Shown in pieces: positions 19,897 to 29,152 of a stretch of 64,000 bases of DNA. Where the stretch lies: the NCBI RefSeq assembly GCF_013201895.1, contig NZ_CP053841.1, forward strand, positions 1 to 64,000. The letters run 5' to 3'. The stretch comes from Campylobacter blaseri. GTDB taxonomy: Bacteria; Campylobacterota; Campylobacteria; Campylobacterales; Campylobacteraceae. Under the pieces are notes generated by a model, which had not been told where the DNA came from, did no database searches, and saw only the letters and a program-made list of their open reading frames with translations. Both the position numbers and the translations under genes were made by a program. Position 1 is the stretch's first letter; each line of letters begins with the position of its first letter.

Positions 19897-20545
19897 ATAA
19901 TCTTAAATTTATCCTTTAAATCCTCATCAAATTTAGGTAATTTTAACATAACACTTAAGATTTTTTGTTTATCTAATATATTTTCCCTAATTTTCATATT
20001 TATATTTTCGCATTTAGATATACCTTTAAGTATAATTTCGCTTTTATTTTGATAATTATCTAAAACCAATTTTCTTATTTTTGAAATATCTTTTGATAAT
20101 TGTTCTATTTTGTTGGTATTTATGTCTCTTTTAATATCTAATATTTTAGCTAATATATTATTGCCATCTTTGAATGATTTTATTTAAAAATAGTATTTTT
20201 TTGAATTTCATCAAAAGTTTTTGAAATAAAATATCTTACAGAAATGAAAATTTTATCCTTTAAAATAAAAGAGATAGTTTCATTTCTAGTATTTTTTTCA
20301 TCAGAAATTAAGAAAAACTCTCTATTTCTATTTTGTTATTTTCTTTGCAATACCTAAAACTAGCTTCTATCTCTTCACTATCCTTTTTATCAGGAAATTT
20401 AATCCTGAAATTTTCTTCTATAAATTCTATTTCATCTTGTGTTGGAAATGATATATCTATCCAAATTATATTTTGTTTATCCTCTTCTTTTAAATCGTCT
20501 TGCTGCAGAGGTTTTTTTGACCCTTTAAATAGAACTTTATCATAC
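19892..20545 (-). pseudogene. corA: N-terminal two thirds of a decayed corA magnesium transporter gene
   Basis: The minus strand gives KQNIIWIDISFPTQDEIEFI, then KKDSEEIEASFRYCKENNKI, then after frameshifts SFILKDKIFISVRYFISKTF, and SKDISKIRKLVLDNYQNKSE followed by NMKIRENILDKQKILSVMLK. This is the soluble domain of CorA (I-W-I-D and E-E-I-E-x-S-x-R-Y are family landmarks). The frame is broken at least twice. It stops near KDKFKIM at 19892, where foreign sequence begins; the missing membrane part is at 16216-16488. Confidence 0.8.
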
Positions 20546-20555
20546 TAATCCTTTA

Positions 20556-21605
20556 CTAAATAGCCTTTTTAAAAAATATCATAGCTATAAAAAATGATAT
20601 TATACCAATTATAAACATAGGTATAAGATACTCTAAACTAGCTAAAAAACTAATATCTTTTAAAAATACACTTCTTATAAATACAATATAATATTTTAAT
20701 GCTACAAAATCACTAGCAGGTTCAAGCCATGAGGGCATATTTTCCACAGGTGTTGCAAAACCTGATAGTAAAAAAGATGGCACTAAAAAAACAAATGAGT
20801 ATAAAATTGCTTGTTGTTGGGTATTTGCGATAGATGATATAAAAAGCCCAACCCCACAAACACTAAATAAAAATATTACAACACCTAAATAAAGTAACCA
20901 AATAGAGCCAACTAATGGAACTTTAAAGATAAAAAACATTATAAAAAGTATGATGCTTGATATAAAAATACTAATCATTAAAGCTGGTAAGAGTTTTCCT
21001 AACATTATCTCAAATGGTGTTAAAGGCGAAACTAAAATTTGATCAAAAGTGCCAAGTTCTCGCTCTCTTGCAACAGACATAGCTGTTAATACAACAGAGG
21101 TTACTAATGTTATAGAGCCAAAAATACTTGGTAAAATCCACCAAAAATGGTTTAAATTTGGATTATATAAATTTCTTAATTTTATATTTGAATTTGTTGG
21201 ATTCTGAAGGATTTCTTCTATATATCCTTCTACCATTTGAGAGGAATTTGAACGCCTTCCATCTAGAATAATTTGGATATTATTTTTTGATTTTGAAAAA
21301 TCGCTAGGTATTGTAACTAGGGCGATTGCTTTTTTCATATCTATTAATTTTGCACCCTCTTTATAACTTTTTACCATTATGATATTTTTAATGTAGCTTG
21401 AACCCTCAAATTTACGCAAAATTTCATAACTTTGAGAATTTTGACTTTGATTAAATATAGCTAAATCTATATTTTTAACCTCTAAATTTATAGAAAAAGC
21501 AAATATTAAAAGTTGTATTAAAGGAGCTCCAAAGACTAAAAATAGATTTCTTTTATCGTTTTTTATAGCCAAAAACTCTTTTTTTATAAGTGCTATTAAT
21601 CTCAA
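20556..21605 (-). CDS. ABC-2 type exporter permease (YbhR-like)
   Basis: The 349-aa permease has one N-terminal membrane helix, a periplasmic loop of about 130 residues, and five helices in the C-terminal half with the ABC-2 signature region ARERELGTFDQILVSPLTPFEIMLGK. It is the fourth gene of an operon resembling E. coli ybhGFSR: a HlyD-type fusion protein, a double ATPase and two permeases. It overlaps the preceding permease gene by 4 bases (ATGA), so translation is coupled. Family members export drugs or other amphiphiles; the substrate here is unknown. Confidence 0.88.
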   Translation of the reverse strand: MRLIALIKKEFLAIKNDKRNLFLVFGAPLIQLLIFAFSINLEVKNIDLAIFNQSQNSQSYEILRKFEGSSYIKNIIMVKSYKEGAKLIDMKKAIALVTIPSDFSKSKNNIQIILDGRRSNSSQMVEGYIEEILQNPTNSNIKLRNLYNPNLNHFWWILPSIFGSITLVTSVVLTAMSVARERELGTFDQILVSPLTPFEIMLGKLLPALMISIFISSIILFIMFFIFKVPLVGSIWLLYLGVVIFLFSVCGVGLFISSIANTQQQAILYSFVFLVPSFLLSGFATPVENMPSWLEPASDFVALKYYIVFIRSVFLKDISFLASLEYLIPMFIIGIISFFIAMIFFKKAI

Positions 21606-22693
21606 TCCAAACTCCTTTTAACACGCCTAAACATAAGGAAAAAGAAAAAAGCTCCTATTAAAAGCATTCCTAAAATATCCATTAAGAAAATTTCATATAT
21701 ATTACCAACTAAAAATATAGTTTGAAGCGAGCTTACAAAATATCTAGCGTGAATTATATATGAGAGATACTGAACAAAATTTGGCATATTGCTTATCTCA
21801 AAAATTGCCCCTGATATTAAAAATGCAGGTAAAAATCCAACTATAATTGAAGCTTGTGAAACAACAAATTGATTTTTAGCCATTGTAGAGATTAAAAGCC
21901 CAATTCCCAACGATGGAAAAAGATATACAACGCTAAGTAGCATTAACATTAAAATTGAGCCACGAAATGGAATTTCATACCAAAAAAATGCTACTAAAAA
22001 GCAAATTAACATTGAAGATAGAGCTAAAAATATATAAGGAACAAGCTTACCTGCTATTATTTCAACCATACTAACAGGTGTGGCAAGTAAGGCCTCCATA
22101 GTCCCCCTCTCCCACTCTCTTGCTATAACCAATGCTGTAAGCAAAGTTCCAATTAAGGTCATTATAACAGCAATGGCTCCAGGAATTAAAAAATACCTAC
22201 TTGATACAGGTGTGTTAAACCACATAGTTGAGTTAATTTTAATATCATTTGCAATATTTTTATCTAAAGCCCAATTTTTTATAATCTCACTTGAATATTT
22301 TGCTATTAAACCAGCTGTATTTGGCTCACTTCCATCAATTAAAAGTTGAAGCTTTTGATTTTTTTTAAAATTTTCATCTATGATTAATATGGCTTTTAAG
22401 TTGTTGTTTTGAATATTTTGCATAAATTTCTCTTTATCTTTGCCAACTTGGGTATCAAAGTATTTTGAAGCTATGAAATTTGAGATTAAATCATTTGTTG
22501 TTTTTGAGTTTTGATGAGAGATTATACCAAATTTAATATTTTTTGAGTCCAAAGATACAGCATAACCCATTAAAAATAGCAAAATCATAGGCAAAACAAA
22601 TGCTATTATTATAGAGCTAGGATCTCTAAAAACTTGCAAGGTCTCTTTTGTCGCAATGGCTTTAAATCTTCTAAATTTAAAATTATTAATCAT
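21602..22693 (-). CDS. ABC-2 type exporter permease (YbhS-like)
   Basis: This 363-aa permease has the same layout as its neighbour: a first helix (about 25-45), a large extracytoplasmic loop, then helices around the signature REWERGTMEALLATPVSMVEIIAGK. The two permeases together form the channel, probably as a heterodimer. It overlaps the upstream ATPase gene by 8 bases and the downstream permease by 4. Confidence 0.9.
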   Translation of the reverse strand: MINNFKFRRFKAIATKETLQVFRDPSSIIIAFVLPMILLFLMGYAVSLDSKNIKFGIISHQNSKTTNDLISNFIASKYFDTQVGKDKEKFMQNIQNNNLKAILIIDENFKKNQKLQLLIDGSEPNTAGLIAKYSSEIIKNWALDKNIANDIKINSTMWFNTPVSSRYFLIPGAIAVIMTLIGTLLTALVIAREWERGTMEALLATPVSMVEIIAGKLVPYIFLALSSMLICFLVAFFWYEIPFRGSILMLMLLSVVYLFPSLGIGLLISTMAKNQFVVSQASIIVGFLPAFLISGAIFEISNMPNFVQYLSYIIHARYFVSSLQTIFLVGNIYEIFLMDILGMLLIGAFFFFLMFRRVKRSLD

Positions 22694-24332
22694 ATCTTTT
22701 TACAAGCTCTATAAAAGCCTCCTCCATAGTTACATTTGTGCCAACTTGTGCTTTAAGCTTTGTAGCTGAACCAATTGCAATGGCTTTTGATTTATAAAGA
22801 ATAGTAATATTATCACAAAACTCAGCCTCGTCCATTAGATGAGTAGTAACCATAATCGTAACACCCTCTTTTGCCATTGTATTTATCTGAGTCCAAAACT
22901 CACGCCTAGTTAATGTATCAACCCCACTAGTTGGCTCATCTAGGAATAAAACCTTTGGATTATGCATAGAAGCACATGCTAAACTAAGCCTTTGTTTAAT
23001 TCCTAAAGATAGGGATTCAACCTCGTTTTTTAGATATTTTTCAAAGTTAAAATTATCAATCACAGCATCTATTTTAGCCCTTTTTGCTCTACCTTTTAAA
23101 CCATAAACTCCAGCAAAAAATTCTAAATTATCTATTAAATTTAAGTTTTTATAAAGTGAGAATTTTTGAGCCATATAACCGATTTGCTGTTTTACTAAAT
23201 TTGAACTTGAATATAAATCTTTTCCTAAAACTAAAGCTTTGCCACTTGTTGGTCTTATAAGACCGCAAAGCATTTTAAAAGTTGTTGATTTTCCTGCTCC
23301 ATTTGGTCCTAATAGCCCAAAAATTTCACCACTTTTAACACTAAAACTTACATTATCCGTTGCTGTGAAATCTCCAAATTTCTTAGTTAAATTTATAGCT
23401 TCAATGGTAGGTTTATTAGAAATTTGTAAGTTTAAGTTTTTAAAAAGTTCTGATGTTGGTTTTAGTTTTGGATTGATTAAATCCAAAAAAACATCTTCAA
23501 AATTTGGCTCTATATTTTTAGCATTTTTAGGAATTTGAAATTTAGAGTTTTGTTTTATGCTAAATTTTATATCATCTCCAAAAATAGTGGCGTCTAAAAT
23601 ATTATCATCACTTAAAAGTTTTTCAAGGGTTGCTTTTTTATCCTCACTTTTTAGTAAAAACACCCTATTTTCTAATCTTTTTTTGGCAATTTGAGGTTTA
23701 TCATGAAAGAGAATTTCACCCTCATTAAGCATTATAACTTCATCACACATATTTGCTTCATCTTGATATGAGGTTGCCCAAAGTATAGTCATACCCTCTT
23801 TTTGCAACTCTTTTGCCATATCCCAAAGCTCTTTTCTAGCAATAGGATCAACCCCAACACCAGGCTCATCTAAAAGTAAAAGCTTAGGTTTTTTAATTAA
23901 AGCACAAGATAGTGCTAATTTTTGTTTCATTCCACCACTTAAATTTCTAGCAAATCTATCTTTAAATTGAATTAGCTTTGTAAATTCCAAAAGCTCTTTT
24001 ATACGCTCATTTTTATCTGAAATTTCTTGTAAATCTGCATATAATCTTAAATTTTCATAACAACTAAGATCCTCATATAAGCCAAAATTTTGAGGCATAT
24101 AACCAATTTGTGATAAAAAATCATAACTTGAGTTTGGCATATCAAAACCCAAAACTTCAAGCTCTCCACTAGTTTTACTCATAAGCCCTGCAAGTAGTCT
24201 TATAAGTGTAGTTTTTCCAGCACCATCAGGCCCAACAAGTCCTGTTATTATACCTTGTGGTATGTTAAAACTTATACCCTTTAATGCTAATATATTTTTA
24301 AAAGTTTTGGTTAAATTTGAAGCTTTTATCAT
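22686..24332 (-). CDS. ABC exporter ATPase with two fused nucleotide-binding domains (YbhF-like)
   Basis: The 548-aa protein has two ATPase domains in one chain. The first (about 1-230) has Walker A GPDGAGKTT, signature LSGGMKQKL and Walker B LLLLDEPGVGVD. The second (about 310-548) has GPNGAGKST, a modified signature LSLGIKQRL and VLFLDEPTSGVD. It drives the two permeases encoded downstream. The gene overlaps the HlyD-type gene by 4 bases and the first permease by 8. The altered second signature is common in this subfamily and need not mean loss of function. Confidence 0.93.
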   Translation of the reverse strand: MIKASNLTKTFKNILALKGISFNIPQGIITGLVGPDGAGKTTLIRLLAGLMSKTSGELEVLGFDMPNSSYDFLSQIGYMPQNFGLYEDLSCYENLRLYADLQEISDKNERIKELLEFTKLIQFKDRFARNLSGGMKQKLALSCALIKKPKLLLLDEPGVGVDPIARKELWDMAKELQKEGMTILWATSYQDEANMCDEVIMLNEGEILFHDKPQIAKKRLENRVFLLKSEDKKATLEKLLSDDNILDATIFGDDIKFSIKQNSKFQIPKNAKNIEPNFEDVFLDLINPKLKPTSELFKNLNLQISNKPTIEAINLTKKFGDFTATDNVSFSVKSGEIFGLLGPNGAGKSTTFKMLCGLIRPTSGKALVLGKDLYSSSNLVKQQIGYMAQKFSLYKNLNLIDNLEFFAGVYGLKGRAKRAKIDAVIDNFNFEKYLKNEVESLSLGIKQRLSLACASMHNPKVLFLDEPTSGVDTLTRREFWTQINTMAKEGVTIMVTTHLMDEAEFCDNITILYKSKAIAIGSATKLKAQVGTNVTMEEAFIELVKRYD

Positions 24333-25300
24333 TTTAATTTAAGATGAACAGGCATTCCTTGTTTTAAAAGCCCATCATTTTCGTCAAAAACAACTTTAAA
24401 TCTATAAACTAAATCAGCTCTAAGTTCTTGTGTTTGCACATTTTTTGGTGTAAATTCAGAAACGCTAGATATAAAACTAATATGCCCATTATAAGGTTTA
24501 TCTCTTAAATCTGTAAAAATTTCCATCTTATCACCTAGTTTTATCTCGCCTAAAAGTGGTTCATCTATATAAGCTCTAACCCAAAAATCATCACTTTTAG
24601 CTATCTCAACTACTGGCTCACTAGGGTTTGCAACCTCCCCTATCTCTTTATATTTTGTTAAAACTACTCCATCAATTGGGGATTTTAAAGTATGATTTTG
24701 AATATCTAGTTTAATTTTATCAGCATTTATTTTTAGTGAGTTTATAAGCTCTATCTGAGTTTTGATATCCTCTTTTTCATACCCATTTTTTAGCATTTGG
24801 TAATTAGCACTTGCAAGATTTGCATTTGCTTTTGCCATTTCAAAATTTGCTTTTACTTTTGTGTATGTATCTTGTGATGTCGCTTTTGATTTTAAAAGTT
24901 TTTCTTGTCTATTAAAGCTACTTTTTGCTTCAACTAACTTAGCATTTGCAATATCTAAATTTGCCTTTGCTTTTTTAATCTCTTCAACTCTAAAACCTTT
25001 TTGCAGTTTTTCTAGCTTTATCTCATTTAGTGCTATTTGCGAGTTTAACTCATCTAATTTATTTAAAAGATATGAGTTATCTAAGCTAGCAAGTTCTTCA
25101 CCTTTTTTTACCTTATCGCCCTCATCTATTTTGATATCAACTATCTGCCCTAAAAATCTAAAAGATAAATTTGATGTTTCAATGTCAATATTGCCATAAA
25201 ATACAAGCTCATTTTTATCTTTTGAAATTTGAAATTTATATAGTTCATATCCACAAAAACCAATAATTAAAACTATTAAAAATAAAATAATCTTTTTCAT
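24329..25300 (-). CDS. HlyD-type membrane fusion protein (YbhG-like)
   Basis: The 323-aa protein has an N-terminal membrane anchor (IILFLIVLIIGFCGYELY), a biotinyl-lipoyl half motif (GQIVDIKIDEGDKVKKGEEL), a long coiled coil (about 85-205) and the second lipoyl half followed by beta domains (KSPIDGVVLTKYKEIGE). It bridges the inner-membrane exporter to an outer-membrane channel. No TolC-type gene is adjacent, so a channel encoded elsewhere must be used. First gene of the operon, divergent from the importer operon at 25418. Confidence 0.92.
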   Translation of the reverse strand: MKKIILFLIVLIIGFCGYELYKFQISKDKNELVFYGNIDIETSNLSFRFLGQIVDIKIDEGDKVKKGEELASLDNSYLLNKLDELNSQIALNEIKLEKLQKGFRVEEIKKAKANLDIANAKLVEAKSSFNRQEKLLKSKATSQDTYTKVKANFEMAKANANLASANYQMLKNGYEKEDIKTQIELINSLKINADKIKLDIQNHTLKSPIDGVVLTKYKEIGEVANPSEPVVEIAKSDDFWVRAYIDEPLLGEIKLGDKMEIFTDLRDKPYNGHISFISSVSEFTPKNVQTQELRADLVYRFKVVFDENDGLLKQGMPVHLKLK

Positions 25301-25387
25301 AATTCCTCTTTAAAATTCTATCTAATTTTAACATATTATAATTTAAAATAAAAAACTTATATAAATATGTTGAAATTGAATTTATGG

Positions 25388-25393
25388 TATAAT
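25388..25393 (+). promoter_or_regulatory. -10 element of the ABC importer operon
   Basis: TATAAT at 25388-25393, 25 nt before the ATG at 25418. Because it lies inside the longer reading frame that begins at 25367, it supports the shorter start. I see no convincing Fur box around it. Confidence 0.55.
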
Positions 25394-25417
25394 TTGGTTA
25401 AAAATTTAGGAGATAAA

Positions 25418-26500
25418 ATGTTTAGAAAACTAGTTTTAATAGTGCTTTTTTCTATTTTTGCCTGCGCTACTGAAGTGATTGATATTTTAGATAGAAAAGT
25501 AGATATAAAAGATAATCCTAAACGAGTTGTTTTGACATTTTATTTTGAAGAGTATTTTACAGCTACAAAAGATGATGGTATAGATAAGATAGTTGGATGG
25601 TCTAGAAAGTACTGGGAGGGAAGAAGACAAGCAAGCTGGGACGCTTTTAAAGAAAAATTTCCACAAATTGATGAAATTCCTGATGTTGGGTATGGACCTA
25701 AAAATACAATATCTTTTGAAAAAATTATCTCCTTAAAACCTGATGTTGTAGTGTTTGCATTAAATGACTATGCTAAGGTTAAAAATAATTTAGCAAATCT
25801 TGAAGCTGCAAATATCCCTGCTGTTTTTATAGATTTTCATGATCAAAAATTAAGCAACCATGTAAAAAGTATGGAAATTTTAGGAGAAATTTTTAAAACC
25901 CAAGACAAAGTTAAAAAGGTAGTTGAATTTTATAAAAGCAAATTTGAGATAGTTCAAAATAGACTTAAAAATATACCAAATTTTAAAAAACCTAAAGTAT
26001 ATCTTGAATTTAGTGAAAAAGATGGACCTAGTGTTTTTGGTGGAACTTGGGATGATAAAATGTGGGGTGCATTTGCAAATATCGCAGGTGGAGAAAATAT
26101 AGCAAAAGGTATAGTAAAAGGGACAACTGCAACTATAAATCCTGAACTTATAATAGCTAAAAACCCAGATGTTATAATTTTTGCAGGAAATTATTTTTTA
26201 AACAGTTATAAAAATATTCCACTTGGATATGGGATTACTAAAGAGCAAGCAAAAGCAAATTTAAAAGCCTATGCAACTAGACCAGGTTGGAATAGTATAA
26301 ATGCTGTTAAAAATGGCCATATATATGCACTTTATCATGATTTAAGTAGGCATATTTTTGACTTTACCGGGGTGCTATTTTTCGCAAAAGCTTTACATCC
26401 TGAAATTTTTAGTGATATAGAGCCAGAAGAGGAACTTAAGAAATTTTTTGATGAGTTTTATCCTGTTAAATATAGCGGAACTTGGATGATTAGTTATTAA
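25418..26500 (+). CDS. Periplasmic substrate-binding protein of an iron/heme/cobalamin-type ABC importer
   Basis: The 360-aa protein has a signal peptide (FRKLVLIVLFSIFACA) and the class III binding-protein fold: EVIDILDRKVDIKDNPKRVV at the mature N-terminus, SLKPDVVVFALNDYAKV and NPELIIAKNPDVIIFAGNYF as the two lobe strands, and a long connecting helix. The family binds ferric siderophores, heme or vitamin B12. The ligand cannot be decided from sequence. The start is the ATG with AGGAGA upstream; an in-frame ATG at 25367 precedes the promoter and is rejected. Confidence 0.9.
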   Translation: MFRKLVLIVLFSIFACATEVIDILDRKVDIKDNPKRVVLTFYFEEYFTATKDDGIDKIVGWSRKYWEGRRQASWDAFKEKFPQIDEIPDVGYGPKNTISFEKIISLKPDVVVFALNDYAKVKNNLANLEAANIPAVFIDFHDQKLSNHVKSMEILGEIFKTQDKVKKVVEFYKSKFEIVQNRLKNIPNFKKPKVYLEFSEKDGPSVFGGTWDDKMWGAFANIAGGENIAKGIVKGTTATINPELIIAKNPDVIIFAGNYFLNSYKNIPLGYGITKEQAKANLKAYATRPGWNSINAVKNGHIYALYHDLSRHIFDFTGVLFFAKALHPEIFSDIEPEEELKKFFDEFYPVKYSGTWMISY

Positions 26501-26502
26501 TT

Positions 26503-27510
26503 ATGAAAGATTTTTATAAAAAACTTGTATTAAAAAGATCTATATTTCTTTTAGTGGGATTTTTTTTATGTATGGTATTTTTAATACTTGATATAAGTTT
26601 AGGTCCTGCAAAATATAGTTTTTTAGAAGTTTTTGAAGCTATTTTTGGAACTCCAAAAGATGAGAGTATAAGTGTTATAATACATAGCATGAGAATTCCA
26701 GCTGCTCTTATGGCAGTTGTTGCTGGTGCTAGCCTTGGGCTTAGTGGTGCTGTTATGCAAACTATACTTTCAAATCCACTAGCAAGTCCATACACTCTTG
26801 GTATAGGATCTGCAGCTGGATTTGGAGCAGCTGTTGGGATAGTTTTATTTGATGGTAGTTTTTTAGGTATAAGCTCTTTTGCATTTTTATTTTCATCTTT
26901 AAGCATACTTTTTATATATTATCTTAGTAAGCGTATATTTTTGGGCTCTTCAAGTATTATTTTAATCGGTATAATCTTAGTTTTTATATATCAAAGTTTG
27001 CAAGCTTTTGTTATATATCTTGCAAATGAAATTGAAGTTTCAAGCATAGTTTTTTGGACTTTTGGTTCACTTATGAGATCAAACTATACATATGTATCTG
27101 TTTTGGCTTTAGCGCTCATTCTAGCTCTTTTTATCGTACTTTATAAAGCTTGGGATTTAAATGCTTTGCTTTTAGGTGATGAAAAAGCGGCTAGTTTGGG
27201 TATAAAGGTTGATTCATTAAAGATAAGAATGTTGATTTTAGTTTCACTTCTTACTACTATATGTGTCTGTTTTGTTGGTACAATTGGCTTTGTAGGATTA
27301 GTTGCTGCTCATGTATCAAGACTGCTTATAGGTGCTGAGCAGAGATTTTTCTTGATATTTTCAGCAATATGTGGAGCTTTGCTTCTATCTCTTTCATCAG
27401 TTTTTAGTAAAAGTGTGGTAGATGGAGTAGTTTTTCCTATAGGCATAATAACATCTTTTATAGGTGCTATATTTTTCCTTGCTATAGTTTTAAAAAAGGG
27501 ACTTAGATGA
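26503..27510 (+). CDS. FecCD/BtuC-type ABC importer permease
   Basis: The 335-aa permease has about ten membrane helices. Family landmarks are RIPAALMAVVAGASLGLSGA (coupling region after helix 2), NPLASPYTLGIGSAAGFGAA and the late GTIGFVGLVAAHVSRLLIGA. It pairs with the ATPase encoded downstream (4-base overlap) and the binding protein upstream (2-nt gap). One permease gene is present, so it probably works as a homodimer. Confidence 0.95.
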   Translation: MKDFYKKLVLKRSIFLLVGFFLCMVFLILDISLGPAKYSFLEVFEAIFGTPKDESISVIIHSMRIPAALMAVVAGASLGLSGAVMQTILSNPLASPYTLGIGSAAGFGAAVGIVLFDGSFLGISSFAFLFSSLSILFIYYLSKRIFLGSSSIILIGIILVFIYQSLQAFVIYLANEIEVSSIVFWTFGSLMRSNYTYVSVLALALILALFIVLYKAWDLNALLLGDEKAASLGIKVDSLKIRMLILVSLLTTICVCFVGTIGFVGLVAAHVSRLLIGAEQRFFLIFSAICGALLLSLSSVFSKSVVDGVVFPIGIITSFIGAIFFLAIVLKKGLR

Positions 27511-28223
27511 TAGTTGATAATCTAAGTTTTAGCTATAAAGATAGGCAAATTTTAAAAGATTTAAATTTTGAAGTAAATGATAGTGAAATTTTAATGGTGC
27601 TTGGTGTAAATGGGGTCGGTAAAAGTACACTTATGAAATGCCTTGCAGGTGTGAATAAATTTAAAGGTTTAGTTAAGTTTGATAAAGCAAAAAAACTTGG
27701 CTATCTAACTCAAAATATTATAGAAAATGACGCATTAAGTGTTTTTGAATTAGTTCTTTTGGGCCGGATTGGAGAGCTTAAATTTAGGGTATCAAAAGAT
27801 GATTTAGAGCGTGTAGAACATGTTCTAGAACATGTTGGAATCACTCATCTTTCTAAAAGGTATTTTACACAACTTAGTGGTGGTCAGCAAAGACTTGTTT
27901 TAATAGCACAAATGCTTGCAAGAAGCCCACAAATTTTACTACTTGATGAACCAACTGCAAATTTAGACCTTCTTCATCAAAGAAATATTTTAAAGTTAAT
28001 TAAAGAGTATACAAAATACTACAATACAACAACCATTATAAATATTCACGATATAAACCACGCGTTAAGTTTTGGAGATAATATATTACTTTTAAAAGAT
28101 GGAGAAATAGCATTTTTTGGTAAAAAACAAGAACTTGATATAGAGTTATTAAGCGAAGTTTTTGGGGTTAAATTTGAGTATGTAACAAGTAAATCAGGTG
28201 AGAAAATAATAATAGATATATGA
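27507..28223 (+). CDS. FecE/BtuD-type ABC importer ATPase
   Basis: The 238-aa ATPase has Walker A GVNGVGKST (about 33-41), signature LSGGQQRLVLIAQML, Walker B ILLLDEPTANLD and the switch His in NIHDINHAL. It energises import by the FecCD-type permease. The start codon overlaps the permease stop (ATGA). Confidence 0.95.
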   Translation: MIVDNLSFSYKDRQILKDLNFEVNDSEILMVLGVNGVGKSTLMKCLAGVNKFKGLVKFDKAKKLGYLTQNIIENDALSVFELVLLGRIGELKFRVSKDDLERVEHVLEHVGITHLSKRYFTQLSGGQQRLVLIAQMLARSPQILLLDEPTANLDLLHQRNILKLIKEYTKYYNTTTIINIHDINHALSFGDNILLLKDGEIAFFGKKQELDIELLSEVFGVKFEYVTSKSGEKIIIDI

Positions 28224-28238
28224 CTATTAACTAGGAAA

Positions 28239-29132
28239 ATGATGGAAGATTTTAATTTATTAAATATAATTTATATACTTTGTATAATGGGTATTGTTTT
28301 TCATAAAAAAATTTTTACAAAATTTAACTTTAATACTTTTTTAAAAATTTTATTTTGGATTGGGCTGATTTTAGTGTTAATTCTTTCAAGAATAGTCTCT
28401 TTTGATATCCCATTTAAAATTTTAACAACTAAAATAGCAACAAAAATTACCAAAAAAATAATGGAACCATTTGTAAGTTATAAATTTAAAGAGATAGTTA
28501 AAGTTTATGATAAAGATAATGAGCATTTTTTTATAGCTAAACTTTTAGATAAAGATAGTAAAGAGGTTTATTTAGTTGCAAATCCAAGTTGTAAATATCT
28601 AAAAGATTGTTTTATTGATACAAAAAGATTGTTATTGTTAGATGAAATGATAGAGCCAAGTAAAGAAATTTTTACTAGGCGAACTTGTAAAGATCTTATA
28701 ATCAAAGATATAATAATGAACTCTTATAATTCATATTTTAATGACAATAACTTTCCTGATAGCTCTAAAAAAGGTAAATTAGAAATTATAGATTTAAAAG
28801 ACGCCTCAAAAGGTGTGGAGGATATGGATTATGGCACAATTAGTGAAATTTATAGAAAGAACATTAAAGAGCAAAATTTAACTATTTTAAACCATTGCGA
28901 GGGTAAATTTGCATATTTTTATGATGGAAACCTCTCAAATATGAAAGAGATGAAATATGCATTTGATGTAACAAATTTTGATAAAAATAAAACATTAATA
29001 AGCGGAAAAGTTACAGCTACGATAGTGTATGATAAAGGTGAGTTAAAAGCTATGGTTAATTATTTTGATTTAGAAAAATTACAAAAGTTAGAAGATGAGT
29101 TAAAAAAACAAGGTATTGAGATAAGCCACTAG
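28239..29132 (+). CDS. Unknown membrane-anchored protein (297 aa)
   Basis: Not recognised. Two N-terminal membrane segments (about 9-24 and 34-52) are followed by a soluble domain of about 220 residues, probably outside the cytoplasm, containing two cysteines close together (NPSCKYLKDC, about 124-133) and another two later (RRTC, NHC). It lies 15 nt after the importer ATPase, so it may be cotranscribed. Two ATG codons in tandem start it, with AGGAA upstream. A hairpin terminator overlaps the stop codon. Confidence 0.7.
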   Translation: MMEDFNLLNIIYILCIMGIVFHKKIFTKFNFNTFLKILFWIGLILVLILSRIVSFDIPFKILTTKIATKITKKIMEPFVSYKFKEIVKVYDKDNEHFFIAKLLDKDSKEVYLVANPSCKYLKDCFIDTKRLLLLDEMIEPSKEIFTRRTCKDLIIKDIIMNSYNSYFNDNNFPDSSKKGKLEIIDLKDASKGVEDMDYGTISEIYRKNIKEQNLTILNHCEGKFAYFYDGNLSNMKEMKYAFDVTNFDKNKTLISGKVTATIVYDKGELKAMVNYFDLEKLQKLEDELKKQGIEISH

Positions 29133-29150
29133 CTTATCTCAAATTTTATA
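29116..29150. terminator. Terminator hairpin between convergent genes
   Basis: Stem TTGAGATAAGC (29116-29126) and GCTTATCTCAA (29132-29142), 5-nt loop. It spans the stop codon (29130-29132) of the plus-strand gene and precedes ATTTTATACTTT. On the minus strand a run of seven T occurs 7-8 nt after the stem, so it may end both the unknown gene (+) and the helicase gene (-). Confidence 0.65.
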
Positions 29151-29152
29151 CT

